Numbered from the stretch's first letter, positions 24,975 through 33,420 are shown. The stretch: 64,000 bases of DNA from Sphingobacterium endophyticum (GCF_009733535.1 NZ_SMMI01000012.1:1-64000); one strand, 5' to 3'. A program made the numbers and translations. Notes: generated from the letters alone by a model not told the origin.

Positions 24975-26231
24975 ATGATGCATGCAAGAGAAAAATCAGC
25001 AGCGGAAGTCCGTCGGCAGAAGAGAATATGGCTATTGCTTCCGGTTATGGTCATTCCTTTTATTACGCTTGGATTCTGGAGTTTTGAAGGGGGCTCGATT
25101 GATAATGGGACAGATAAAGAAGCTGCTAGCGGAAAGCTGATCTTACAAGTACCCGGAGCCCAGGTGAACGAAGATGAGAAGATCAGCAAAATGGAGCTCT
25201 ATAGAAAACAGGATCAGGAGATGCTGGGGAACTCCGAGGCATTTACACCTGAGGGGGACCTTTTTGCCGGTTCATTTGATCCATATGGTGAGCTGACCGA
25301 TGCACAGATAGCTCCGAATGAAATGCCATCGGATTTCTCTAAGCCAGTTGTAGACAATAGCGGAGGATCTCGTGAAAGGGAAATATATCAACGCCTAGCG
25401 CTACTCCAGGAGCAGCTCCAGCAACAGGAAGCCAGGCCCCATGCTTCTTTGGACCAGCGGAATGATTTTCCACAGAGCGAGCTATCGGACGATATTGACA
25501 AACTGGATGAAATGATGCAGAGCATGGTTTCTCCCTCTGGGGAGGACCAGGAATTAAAGCAGGTATCGGGCATTCTGGAAAAAATCCTGGAAATCCAAAA
25601 CCCAGAGCAGCGGCAAGCCAAGATCAGGGATAGCCTCCTGATGCACCGCCCCGCTTCATATTCGATAAAAGCCTTGGAAAAAGGAGCTGAACTGGGATTT
25701 TTAGGCCCCCAGGATTCACTCTCGAGAAGTGGATTTTATTCCTTCTCTGCTGGCAGTTCTGCTCTGGGTGAGTCCGAGCAGGGAATTCGTGCTGTCGTTC
25801 ATGGTTCTCAAATCCTTGTTAACGGCTCGACCGTTAAGTTAAGGCTGACACAGAAGGTATCTATTGGCGGCCAGCCATTGGCAAAAGACCAATTTGTAAA
25901 CGGTGTGGCGCGATTGCAGGGAGACCGACTGCAGGTATCCATCAACAGCATTCTGGTAGGTCAATCCGTCTTTCCAGTAGATCTGGAACTCTACGATATG
26001 GATGGTCTTGAGGGGATCTATATTCCGGGATCCATTGATCGTGATGTCGCCAAAAACGCAATGGACCGGACCATACAGGGCCTGGACTTACGGAGTCTCG
26101 ATCTTTCCTTGGGCGCTCAGGTAGTCAGTTCGGGTGTGGACGCTGCCAAGAACCTCCTGAGTCAAAAAGCCAAACTGGTGCGGGTGACCGTCAGGGATGG
26201 CTACCAGGTGGTCCTTCAGCAAAAGCAGTAG
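24975..26231 (+). CDS. traM: TraM-like conjugation protein
   Basis: This 418-residue protein starts REKSAAEVRRQKRIWLLLPV, typical of TraM. A membrane span (IWLLLPVMVIPFITLGFW) and a long acidic, Gln-rich linker with a coiled coil near residue 140 follow. The C-terminal domain of about 180 residues begins near SGFYSFSAG and contains GSQILVNGSTVKLRLTQKV. It is comparable to VirB10, spanning from the inner membrane to the outer-membrane core. Two adjacent ATGs open the frame. A 109-bp gap separates it from the traL-like gene. Confidence 0.9.
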   Translation: MMHAREKSAAEVRRQKRIWLLLPVMVIPFITLGFWSFEGGSIDNGTDKEAASGKLILQVPGAQVNEDEKISKMELYRKQDQEMLGNSEAFTPEGDLFAGSFDPYGELTDAQIAPNEMPSDFSKPVVDNSGGSREREIYQRLALLQEQLQQQEARPHASLDQRNDFPQSELSDDIDKLDEMMQSMVSPSGEDQELKQVSGILEKILEIQNPEQRQAKIRDSLLMHRPASYSIKALEKGAELGFLGPQDSLSRSGFYSFSAGSSALGESEQGIRAVVHGSQILVNGSTVKLRLTQKVSIGGQPLAKDQFVNGVARLQGDRLQVSINSILVGQSVFPVDLELYDMDGLEGIYIPGSIDRDVAKNAMDRTIQGLDLRSLDLSLGAQVVSSGVDAAKNLLSQKAKLVRVTVRDGYQVVLQQKQ

Positions 26232-26267
26232 AATACTGCATTGAGATATTAATTAAAAATAAGTTCT

Positions 26268-27092
26268 ATGAAAACAATTAATCGTTATTTACTATCAGCA
26301 GTTCTGATGATCAGTCAAGGGATATCCGGTTTTTCCCAAGAAATCGTTCCTCAAACCGTGGAGGCGAGCTGCACGAAGACCACCAACATCATCTTTCCAT
26401 ATACCATAAAAAGTGTGGATCGGGGGAGCCAGGATATTTTGGTGCAGAAAGCGGTAGGGGTAGAAAATATCCTCCAGCTTAAAGCTGCCAAATCCCATTT
26501 CCAGCAGACCAATCTATCCGTAGTCACCGCGGATGGTGAGTTCCATTCCTTTCTGGTCAACTATGCAGATGATCCGGTAAAACTGAATCACGCCATCCTC
26601 CGTGTACCGGAGCATGATTTCAACCGAAAACCAGTAGAAGGAAAAACTATCAATGAGAGGGACATTGAAGACAACATCCGTCTAGTCAGGCAACTAAAAT
26701 CTGATTTTGCAGGTCCAAAGCATAAAAAATATGGTGTGCAACTGACTCTCAATGGTCTCTATATCCAGGGCGATTTATACTATGCGGTTCTTAGCCTTGA
26801 AAACAGATCAACGGTGAGCTATGATCTGGATGGCCTGCGGTTCTTTGTCCGGGAAAAAAAACAGGCCAAGCGGACTGCCATCCAGGAGATCGAACTATCT
26901 CCGGTTTGCCTGGTAGGAGAGAAAGGAACAGTTCAGGCTCAGCATGCCCATACGATCATCGCAGTTCTTCCCAAATTTACGCTCCCTGAGAAAAAGGAAT
27001 TCGTACTGGAGGTTCAGGAGTTCGGCGGAGGTAGGCACCTTCGGTTAAGGACGGGCAATAGACATTTAATAAAAGCAACATTAATCAACTAA
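26268..27092 (+). CDS. traN: TraN-like conjugation protein
   Basis: This 274-residue protein has a signal peptide (YLLSAVLMISQGISGFSQ), then the hallmark TTNIIFPYTIKSVDRGSQDI and KAVGVENILQLKAA segments of TraN. It is comparable to VirB9 in the outer-membrane core complex, binding the TraM (VirB10) C-terminus. A Lys-rich loop near REKKQAKRTAIQEIELSPV is also usual. After it the canonical traO, traP and traQ genes are missing; a DUF3945-like gene follows instead. Confidence 0.92.
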   Translation: MKTINRYLLSAVLMISQGISGFSQEIVPQTVEASCTKTTNIIFPYTIKSVDRGSQDILVQKAVGVENILQLKAAKSHFQQTNLSVVTADGEFHSFLVNYADDPVKLNHAILRVPEHDFNRKPVEGKTINERDIEDNIRLVRQLKSDFAGPKHKKYGVQLTLNGLYIQGDLYYAVLSLENRSTVSYDLDGLRFFVREKKQAKRTAIQEIELSPVCLVGEKGTVQAQHAHTIIAVLPKFTLPEKKEFVLEVQEFGGGRHLRLRTGNRHLIKATLIN

Positions 27093-27103
27093 ATTTTAAG
27101 GAT

Positions 27104-27895
27104 ATGAACACAAAGAATTTTGAATACCTGCGTGATCAGGTAAAGTACACTGGTTTTGGTGAAGGCCTTGAAAACGAACTAAAGGAACAGATTTTGACGG
27201 GCAAACCCAGCTTTTCACTGAACTTTGATGCCTCTTATCAGGATGATTTCGTGCAGGCCAAGCTCAACTTCAACAGGTCGAAAGAAACGGATATGTATTT
27301 TTTCAATTCCTACCAGGTGGAACTTCATAAGGAAGGCAAAAAGGAACCCCTGAAACAACAGTTTTATGTACACTTTGGAAATACTGTCACCATGAAAGAG
27401 GCCTATAACCTGATGGATGGACGATCGGTCCATAAAGAGCTGCTCAATAAGGAGGGTGAATCGTATAAAGCCTGGCTTCAACTGGACTTTAAAGAGTCCG
27501 ACACACAGGGGAATTTCAAGATCAAACATTACCATGAAAATTATGGTTATGACCTGGAAAAGGAACTAGAAAAACACCAGATCAAGGAACTGCAGCACCC
27601 GGCATATAAGGAGGAGCTCATCGATTCACTAAAAAAAGGAAACCGTCAATCGATAAACTTAAACGTTTCAGGTCAGGACAGTAAACATTTTATCGAGGCA
27701 AATCCACAATATAAAACCGTGAATATTTACGATGGGAATCTGAAGAAGGTTCACCTGAAAAACCATATCAGCCAAGAAAAGGATCAGCGCCAACAAGTGC
27801 AAAAGACCAAAAAATCTAAAGCAGCCACCGATGAAGAACCCGGGGAAGGCAAAACTATCGCGAAGAAGAAAAGGGTAGGGCAATCTATAAATTAA
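27104..27895 (+). CDS. DUF3945-related accessory protein
   Basis: This 263-residue cytoplasmic protein begins NFEYLRDQVKYTGFGEGLEN and contains NPQYKTVNIYDGNLKKVHLK, sequences I associate with the DUF3945/DUF4099 proteins of Bacteroidota mobile elements. The C-terminal 45 residues are a basic, low-complexity tail (KKSKAATDEEPGEGKTIAKK). It starts 11 bp after traN and is probably co-transcribed. Longer relatives are fused to topoisomerase or primase domains, which are absent here. A DNA-handling role in transfer is plausible but not established. Confidence 0.6.
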   Translation: MNTKNFEYLRDQVKYTGFGEGLENELKEQILTGKPSFSLNFDASYQDDFVQAKLNFNRSKETDMYFFNSYQVELHKEGKKEPLKQQFYVHFGNTVTMKEAYNLMDGRSVHKELLNKEGESYKAWLQLDFKESDTQGNFKIKHYHENYGYDLEKELEKHQIKELQHPAYKEELIDSLKKGNRQSINLNVSGQDSKHFIEANPQYKTVNIYDGNLKKVHLKNHISQEKDQRQQVQKTKKSKAATDEEPGEGKTIAKKKRVGQSIN

Positions 27896-27905
27896 GGTCA
27901 ATAAC

Positions 27906-28190
27906 ATGTCAGTCTGTATTTTACGGTTTAAGGACTTTATGGAAGCGATCCAAAATGACGGAAGGATAGGAGCGACCCATATTGCCATATATGCGGCAAT
28001 TTGGTTGTTCTGGCTAGAGTGTGACAAACCTGATTCGATCTTAGTGTATGCACGGCAAATCATGCCTAAGGCCAAGATCAGGGCATCAAGTACCTACTAT
28101 GGATGCTTAATGGACCTGCACTGCTTTGGTTACCTTCAATATGAACCGTCTTACAATCGAAATATACCGAGTCGAATAAGTTTGTCTTGA
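27906..28190 (+). CDS. Small winged-helix-like protein of Bacteroidota elements
   Basis: This 94-residue protein has the pattern FMEAIQNDGRIGATHIAIYA … PKAKIRASSTYYGCLMDLHC … GYLQYEPSYN. I associate it with small proteins common in conjugative elements of Pedobacter and Sphingobacterium. The order of helices followed by a YLQYEPS strand pair suggests a winged-helix DNA-binding domain. It follows the DUF3945-like gene by 10 bp and is followed by an intrinsic terminator, so it ends the transfer operon. Confidence 0.6.
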   Translation: MSVCILRFKDFMEAIQNDGRIGATHIAIYAAIWLFWLECDKPDSILVYARQIMPKAKIRASSTYYGCLMDLHCFGYLQYEPSYNRNIPSRISLS

Positions 28191-28231
28191 AACAGAACGG
28201 GATTTTGAAATTAAAAGAGAATTAGAATATG

Positions 28232-28268
28232 ATGCTGCCTTGTCGATGTTGGAAAGGCAGCATTTTTT
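28232..28268 (+). terminator. Intrinsic terminator of the transfer operon
   Basis: ATGCTGCCTT (28232-28241) pairs perfectly with AAGGCAGCAT (28254-28263) and is followed by TTTTTT. It lies 42 bp after the last stop of the run and has the right orientation to end it. Confidence 0.85.
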
Positions 28269-28283
28269 GTGGCAGGATAGGTG

Positions 28284-28469
28284 ATGAATAAATATAAGAT
28301 AAAAGAATATATAAAGGTGAACAGGAGTGTTCAATCTGCTAAATGGGATGAAAACGAACGTCTTAAAACCATTAAATTAATAGCAGAGATAGTCGTCCAG
28401 AACGTATTGAGACGGTATATGGAAACAGACTATGGTATATGGGGACATCAACCTGTAAAGGAGAAATAA
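28284..28469 (+). CDS. Small hypothetical protein
   Basis: An ATG at 28284 opens a 61-residue frame to a TAA at 28467-28469. The peptide is charged and helical (MNKYKIKEYIKVNRSVQSAK … RLKTIKLIAEIVVQNVLRRY) with no signal or membrane span. A GGATAGG sequence upstream could serve translation. It lies between the operon terminator and the AbiE pair. No family is recognised. Confidence 0.4.
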   Translation: MNKYKIKEYIKVNRSVQSAKWDENERLKTIKLIAEIVVQNVLRRYMETDYGIWGHQPVKEK

Positions 28470-28526
28470 ATGTTAAATAATTTTGATTAAATCGGATTTA
28501 TTCCGATTTTTATATAAATATTTAAC

Positions 28527-29171
28527 ATGAAAATTGAGGATGCCCTATTGAATTTCCGTGAGGCGGTGCTCACTCGGCAGATTGTTCTGAGCCTTCTGAA
28601 GGGCTATCAACGTCCCAACGATAAGGTCAGCGAAATGATCAAGCAAGGAATTTTGATTCCGTTAAAGAATGGACTGTATATTCCTGGACCGGGTCTGCAC
28701 ATGGATCCACCTAATGATAAATTAATTGCCAACCACCTTTGGGGCCCAAGTTACGTATCTTCGGATTCTGCACTTTCGTATTGGGGAATGATTCCGGAAA
28801 AGGTTTTTGAGGTGTTATCCTGTACCACTAAATTGGCCAAGTATTACCAGACTCCGATTGGTAGGTTTCGGTATTACCATGTTCAGGAGAGCTACTACTC
28901 TCTGGGAATTAAAAGTGTCAGGTTGACCGAAAGGCAAACCGTTTTCATAGCGAGCCCTGAAAAGGCCCTGTTTGATCGAATCATCCTCACATCGGGCATA
29001 TTGTTGAGAAGCATACCGCAAACCGAATCTTTTTTATTTGAGGACCTAAGGATGGATGAGCAGCAGATTTCATTATTGGATTTTAAGATGATGGAGAAAT
29101 GGTTGGTTTTTTCACCCAAAAGGAAAAGCCTTGAGTGGCTTTTAAAGGTCATTAAAGCAATTAGTATATGA
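28527..29171 (+). CDS. AbiEi-like antitoxin / transcriptional regulator
   Basis: This 214-residue protein has an N-terminal winged-helix-like part (VLSLLKGYQRPNDKVSEMIK then GILIPLKNGLYIPGPGLHMD) and a central domain with YVSSDSALSYWGMIPE and SPEKALFDRI. These are characteristic of AbiEi-type antitoxins of type IV toxin-antitoxin systems. AbiEi proteins repress their own promoter and counter the AbiEii nucleotidyltransferase. The stop overlaps the start of the toxin gene (ATGA at 29168-29171). The pair is probably a stabilisation and abortive-infection module of the element. Confidence 0.8.
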   Translation: MKIEDALLNFREAVLTRQIVLSLLKGYQRPNDKVSEMIKQGILIPLKNGLYIPGPGLHMDPPNDKLIANHLWGPSYVSSDSALSYWGMIPEKVFEVLSCTTKLAKYYQTPIGRFRYYHVQESYYSLGIKSVRLTERQTVFIASPEKALFDRIILTSGILLRSIPQTESFLFEDLRMDEQQISLLDFKMMEKWLVFSPKRKSLEWLLKVIKAISI

Positions 29172-30022
29172 TGATAAAGGAATGGTTGGCCTCTTATGAG
29201 CCAAAAAATCAAGAACAGGCATTTTCAGCCTTGAGAGAGATTATGCAGGAGGTGTCTTTAGCTGGTCTTCAGCGTTCAGGTTTCTTTGAGAAAGCCGCCT
29301 TTTATGGCGGTACTGCCCTCCGTATATTTTACGGACTGGACCGCTTTTCAGAAGACCTGGATTTTTCCTTATTGCAACGTGATCCCGAGTTTTCTTTAGA
29401 GCCATATTTCAAAGGACTTGTAGAGGAGTTTGCCAATGTCGGCATGCAGGTAAGTATCAAGGAAAAGAAAAAGACGAAGAGAACATCCATTGACTCAGCA
29501 TTTTTAAAATCAGAAACTGTCTGGCGAGAACTGATTCTGGAAGGCACGGTGATTGACGCTGGCTTAGGTGGTATGATTGGTCTGAAGATCAAGTTGGAAG
29601 TCGACAGAAATCCACCATTGAGATTTGAAACGGAAGAGAAACTGCTACTCAAACCTTACTCTTTTTATGTCAAATGCTTTACCAAACCTAATCTTTTTGC
29701 AGGAAAGATGCATGCCCTTCTCTTTCGAAAATGGCAAAACAGGGTGAAAGGAAGGGATTGGTATGACTTAGAGTGGTACATCAGAAAAGGCATTCCACTT
29801 AATCTGGACCATTTCCAGTCCAGAGCCCAGGATACAGGAGATTGGAGCCCTTCGGTTGTTCAGAAAGAAGATGTAATGAACCTGTTGAGAAACCGTATCA
29901 ATTCAATATCCCTAGATGCTATCAGGGAAGATATCGTTAAGTTTATTCCAGATTCCAAAAAACTCGATATCTGGTCAAAAAGCTATTTTTTGGAACTGAT
30001 CGAACAACTTAAGTTTGAATGA
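29168..30022 (+). CDS. AbiEii-like nucleotidyltransferase toxin
   Basis: This 284-residue protein has the DNA-polymerase-beta-like fold of AbiEii toxins. GGTALR is at residues 47-52, RFSEDLDFSL (metal-binding acids) at 59-68, and KPYSFYVKCFTKPNLFAGKM near 178-197. KGRDWYDLEW is typical of the family. These enzymes add nucleotides to tRNA or another target and stop growth unless the AbiEi partner is present. The gene is coupled to the antitoxin gene by a 4-bp overlap and looks intact. Confidence 0.88.
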   Translation: MMIKEWLASYEPKNQEQAFSALREIMQEVSLAGLQRSGFFEKAAFYGGTALRIFYGLDRFSEDLDFSLLQRDPEFSLEPYFKGLVEEFANVGMQVSIKEKKKTKRTSIDSAFLKSETVWRELILEGTVIDAGLGGMIGLKIKLEVDRNPPLRFETEEKLLLKPYSFYVKCFTKPNLFAGKMHALLFRKWQNRVKGRDWYDLEWYIRKGIPLNLDHFQSRAQDTGDWSPSVVQKEDVMNLLRNRINSISLDAIREDIVKFIPDSKKLDIWSKSYFLELIEQLKFE

Positions 30023-30118
30023 TAAAAATCCAAAATTTAACATGTTACAAAAATGATTTAAAGCGGATAATTTCAGATTTAAGATTCATTATTTTACAAA
30101 TCCATCTTACAACGTATT

Positions 30119-31678
30119 ATGAAAAAAGGAATTCGATATTTAAGGTTCAGTAACTATGACCAAAGCCGTCACAGTATCGAACGACAGGATTTTATTACCG
30201 CGCAGTGGACAGAAAGTGCCGACGTTGAAATTATTGATACCTTCCGGGACGAAGGCTATAGTGCAAAAACTTTTGATCGTCCGGATGTAAAAACCCTATT
30301 TACATTTATAAAAAAGAACCATCATGAGATTGATTACCTCATTGTCTCTGAATTGACTCGCTTCAGCCGTATCACAGGGGATGCAATCAATATGGTGATG
30401 AAAATCCAGAAGGAGTACGGTATTAAAATCGTCAGTGCGGGCCGGGGAATGGTCTATGATGTTACCGATCACAGTTCCTATTTTATGATGGGCCTGGAAT
30501 TTCTATTAGGTGATTCGGAAAACATCAAGAGGCAGAATGATATCAATTGGGGTATCTATTCGGCAAAGGCCATTAAAGGGAAATACATACATGGTGGTCC
30601 AGCACCTTACGGTTACGTAAAGATGAGGCAGGAACGAGAAATGAAGTTGGTAATCGAGGAAGATGAAGCTCAAATAATACGCCATATCTATGAATTATTT
30701 TTAAAAGATGTTCCCATCTATAAGATTCAGGAAATCGCTATATCCCAAGGGTTTCCACATAAGGGCAACTCATGTATCCATCGCATTTTACAGAACCCTC
30801 TTTACAGTGGTTTCCAAAAAGTAAAAGCATGGAAGAATAATCCTGGTGGAATGTTTCCGGTAAAAAATGCAGAACCTATTATCGATTTATATTCCTGGAA
30901 CCAAGTTCAGGAAAAATTCCGTAAAGAGGAAAGGACGATTGTTACCTTGCATGAGGATATTCCCCTGAGGGGCCTGTTGCAATGTCATTGTGGACGATTC
31001 ATGACCGGAGCTGCCTCACGGGGAAAGACAGGGCAATACTATTACTATTACCGGTGCCGTCTGACATCAAAGCATAACAATATCAGTGCTATCAAAGCAC
31101 ACGAAAAACTAAATGATATTCTGAAATTAATTAGTCTACCAGATGATCTCATAGCCGATATTCGAACGCTGGCCACGGAGCTATTAAACTACCAAGTTAA
31201 AGAAGAAAAACAGCGTAAGGAAAATAGAAACAAGGAGCTTGTGGCAGCTGAAAAATCCTTGCGATCGGTCGAGGAGAAATGGATCAATAATAGTATTAAT
31301 CAGGAGACCTATTCCAGATGGCATAGTGATCTAACACAAAAAATACAATCGCTTAAACTGAATAAGTTTGATTACGGAAAAGACAAAAACAGACTGAAAA
31401 AGATCCTGAATTCGGAATTGAATAAGCTCTCGGACCTATCCAAACTTTATGAATCATCAAATGTAATAGATAAGCGTACGCTACTTTCAAGGGTGTTCAA
31501 TTTGGGTCTCATCATCGAAAATGGGAGTTATCGAACTCTCGAAATCAACCCTTTGTTTAATCGTAATGTACAGAAAATGAGCGAGTTAAACCTGTTGAAA
31601 GTAACAAAAAAAGGGATTGAAATGTCTTCAATCCCCTCGGGTGGAGCCGGAGGGATTCGAACCCTCGTCCAAACATAG
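30119..31678 (+). CDS. Large serine recombinase (element integrase)
   Basis: This 519-residue protein has an N-terminal resolvase catalytic domain (RYLRFSNYDQSRHSIERQ, nucleophile probably Ser11). DYLIVSELTRFSRITGDAIN and a recombinase domain (GKYIHGGPAPYGYVK near residue 155) follow. A zinc ribbon (CHCGRFMTG near 288 and YYRC near 311) and a long coiled coil complete the usual set. Such enzymes integrate and excise phages and conjugative elements at one att site. The last residues (…IPSGGAGGIRTLVQT) are read antisense through the tmRNA terminator and 3' end, so the natural C-terminus was probably altered by, or depends on, the integration site. It lies at one end of the element, as expected for an integrase. 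Confidence 0.93.
   Translation: MKKGIRYLRFSNYDQSRHSIERQDFITAQWTESADVEIIDTFRDEGYSAKTFDRPDVKTLFTFIKKNHHEIDYLIVSELTRFSRITGDAINMVMKIQKEYGIKIVSAGRGMVYDVTDHSSYFMMGLEFLLGDSENIKRQNDINWGIYSAKAIKGKYIHGGPAPYGYVKMRQEREMKLVIEEDEAQIIRHIYELFLKDVPIYKIQEIAISQGFPHKGNSCIHRILQNPLYSGFQKVKAWKNNPGGMFPVKNAEPIIDLYSWNQVQEKFRKEERTIVTLHEDIPLRGLLQCHCGRFMTGAASRGKTGQYYYYYRCRLTSKHNNISAIKAHEKLNDILKLISLPDDLIADIRTLATELLNYQVKEEKQRKENRNKELVAAEKSLRSVEEKWINNSINQETYSRWHSDLTQKIQSLKLNKFDYGKDKNRLKKILNSELNKLSDLSKLYESSNVIDKRTLLSRVFNLGLIIENGSYRTLEINPLFNRNVQKMSELNLLKVTKKGIEMSSIPSGGAGGIRTLVQT
31606..31635 (-). terminator. Intrinsic terminator of tmRNA
   Basis: On the minus strand GGGATTGAA (31627-31635) pairs with TTCAATCCC (31613-31621) around a 5-nt loop, followed by seven T residues. 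It ends the tmRNA transcript a few bases after the mature 3' end. It lies inside the plus-strand recombinase frame. Confidence 0.85.
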
Positions 31679-32008
31679 TATGATTTACGATTTCTACATG
31701 CTTAGCTTCTCTTTAATTGTCGAGAGAGGGGAAGGTGAGTCGCTTACCTATACCTTTCTCCGTATTTGCTGTTTCTCGTCCTTACTTAGCAAAATCGCAA
31801 GGACCAGTTCTACAGTTCGGTGCCTCTGATGTCAAGCAGTAGAACAAAGCCTGACGAGACAAAAGCTAGATCTTAATTCTAAATTAAGCAGCTAAGGCGT
31901 AGTTTTCTTCGCCATTTGAAAAGTTGAAAGTTCAGATTAAAGTGCTAGACTAACAACGCACTGCATGCTTACATAACCATCGCTATCCTGTCAATTCCGG
32001 TCGACCCC
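31639..32008 (-). ncRNA. ssrA: tmRNA
   Basis: The 5' end GGGGTCGACCGGAATTGACA (from 32008 down) pairs over 7 bp with the 3' end CCGGCTCC, giving the tRNA-like acceptor stem. The T-arm GGTTCGAATCC is present near 31655-31665. The tag reading frame at 31919-31884 encodes SNGEENYALAA followed by TAA, a typical Bacteroidota tag with the ALAA degron. tmRNA with SmpB rescues stalled ribosomes. The genomic 3' end reads ACCC rather than ACCA, so the terminal A seems not to be encoded. The serine recombinase gene abuts this end. Confidence 0.97.
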
Positions 32009-32023
32009 GTTATGTATAGGCTA

Positions 32024-32031
32024 CAAATGTA
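32024..32031 (-). promoter_or_regulatory. -7 box of the tmRNA promoter
   Basis: On the minus strand TACATTTG, a perfect TAnnTTTG, ends 16 nt before the mature tmRNA 5' end. This fits a primary start near 32017 and 5' processing. I see no good TTG at the expected upstream distance. Confidence 0.6.
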
Positions 32032-32328
32032 ATCAATTAATATGACTTGAAAAACCTAAAATAGTTTAACAGGATAGGATTATATAAACAAAATTGCTAT
32101 ATTACTGTTTCTAAAGAGGATAGGTTAAAATTATGACCTATTTTGATTAATAATTCTGTGAAGAATTACATCCGTTCTAAACATTTTATGATTCATAAAA
32201 TCAATAATAAAGAATACCAAGCTAATAGAATGAAGAATGTACCGAAAGGGGCAATTCGCTATTTTACAATAGTTTAAAAGGTTGGAGCGGTTGAAACAAA
32301 TTACTAAAATATACTAAAATTATACACA
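32032..32328. other. Intergenic region between ssrA and the H1-like gene
   Basis: About 300 bp of A+T-rich sequence without an open frame. Promoters of ssrA and of the H1-like gene must lie here. No hairpin or repeat stands out. Confidence 0.4.
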
Positions 32329-33420
32329 ATGGCTGAGGAAAACAACGCTAAAACAACGACTCCGGCAACTGCTGACCAAAAGAGCAGTCCGGCTAAACCG
32401 GCGAGAGCAACGGCAAGAAAAGCTCCAGTAAAAGCAGCTTCGGCATCTGCCACTGCTGCTAAAAAAGAAGAACCTAAGAATTCACCGAATCCTAGCAAAG
32501 GCGATGGTGAAGGATCCAATACACGTGCTCGTAAAAGTGGGGGTGACGAAACCTCAGAAACTCGTCCTGTAGCTGGCGATGCTGCCGCTAAACCTGCTGC
32601 TCCTGCTGCAAAAACTTCAGCTGCTAAACCGGCAACGACAACTACTGCTGCAAGATCGGCAAGAGCTGCTAAATCATCTGCTGCGGTTGCAAAAACAACT
32701 GCAACAAAAACTTCAGCTGCGCCTGATGCTAAAGCGCCTGCTGCAAAAGCTGCATCCGCTGCTCCTGCAAAGGCTACTCCAGCTAAAACTGCCGCTGCTG
32801 CTAAACCAGCACCTGCTAAACCTGCTGCGAAGCCTGCTGCATCGAAAGCTACTGCCGCAAAACCAGCAAGTTCTGCTAAACCGGCAGCAAAAGTAGAAGC
32901 GACAATTGCTCCTGCTCCTAAAGCTGCAACTCCGGCTAAAGCTGCTGCAAAACCTGCTGCAAAACCTGCTGCAAAACCTGCGGCTAAAGCTCCAGAAACT
33001 AAAGCGACTACGCCTTCACCTGTTGAAGAAACTAAAATCGAAAAAGAAGCTGGATACAAGGAAGAGGTTCCTAACAACAAAACCGTTAAGGAAAATCCGG
33101 ATAAAAAGGCTAAAGCCAAAAAATCCGATAAAAAAGAGGTAAAAGCTAAGGATGCTAAAAAGGCTAAGTCTGCGAAAAAATCTCAGGACAGCAAAAAAGA
33201 AAAAGAGCCCGCTAAAGCGAAGGTAGAAAAGCCTAAAGCTAAGAAAACTTCGAAGAGAAAAGCTAAAAAAGAAGAAAGCAAAATCGAAAAGATTTCGAAA
33301 AAAGCAAAGAAGAGCGGTGAAAAAACAATGAAGAAATTAAAATCCGCATTCGCTGAAATCTACCACAAAATTGTTGGCGACGATAACGATAACAAAGGCA
33401 AGAAAAAGAAGAAAAAATAA
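32329..33420 (+). CDS. Histone H1-like Lys/Ala/Pro-rich protein
   Basis: This 363-residue protein is almost entirely low complexity. The first two thirds are repeats of AAKPA and PAKTA type, rich in Ala, Lys, Pro and Thr. The last third is Lys-rich (KKAKSAKKSQDSKKEKEPAK), ending in a short ordered region (KTMKKLKSAFAEIYHKIVG, residues 331-349) and a poly-Lys tail. It resembles eukaryotic histone H1 C-terminal domains and bacterial H1-like proteins such as AlgP, which bind and compact DNA. The nucleoid role is inferred from composition. The ordered C-terminal motif is conserved-looking and may be the functional head. The open frame on the opposite strand is an artefact of the codon repeats. 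Confidence 0.8.
   Translation: MAEENNAKTTTPATADQKSSPAKPARATARKAPVKAASASATAAKKEEPKNSPNPSKGDGEGSNTRARKSGGDETSETRPVAGDAAAKPAAPAAKTSAAKPATTTTAARSARAAKSSAAVAKTTATKTSAAPDAKAPAAKAASAAPAKATPAKTAAAAKPAPAKPAAKPAASKATAAKPASSAKPAAKVEATIAPAPKAATPAKAAAKPAAKPAAKPAAKAPETKATTPSPVEETKIEKEAGYKEEVPNNKTVKENPDKKAKAKKSDKKEVKAKDAKKAKSAKKSQDSKKEKEPAKAKVEKPKAKKTSKRKAKKEESKIEKISKKAKKSGEKTMKKLKSAFAEIYHKIVGDDNDNKGKKKKKK

Noticed and set aside
31617..31829. 70-residue plus-strand frame over ssrA
   Set aside because: It is antisense to the tmRNA 3' half.
32304..33119. 271-residue Ala-rich open frame on the minus strand
   Set aside because: It is the reverse of the Ala/Lys/Pro codon repeats of the H1-like gene; composition and lack of a start context show it is a shadow.
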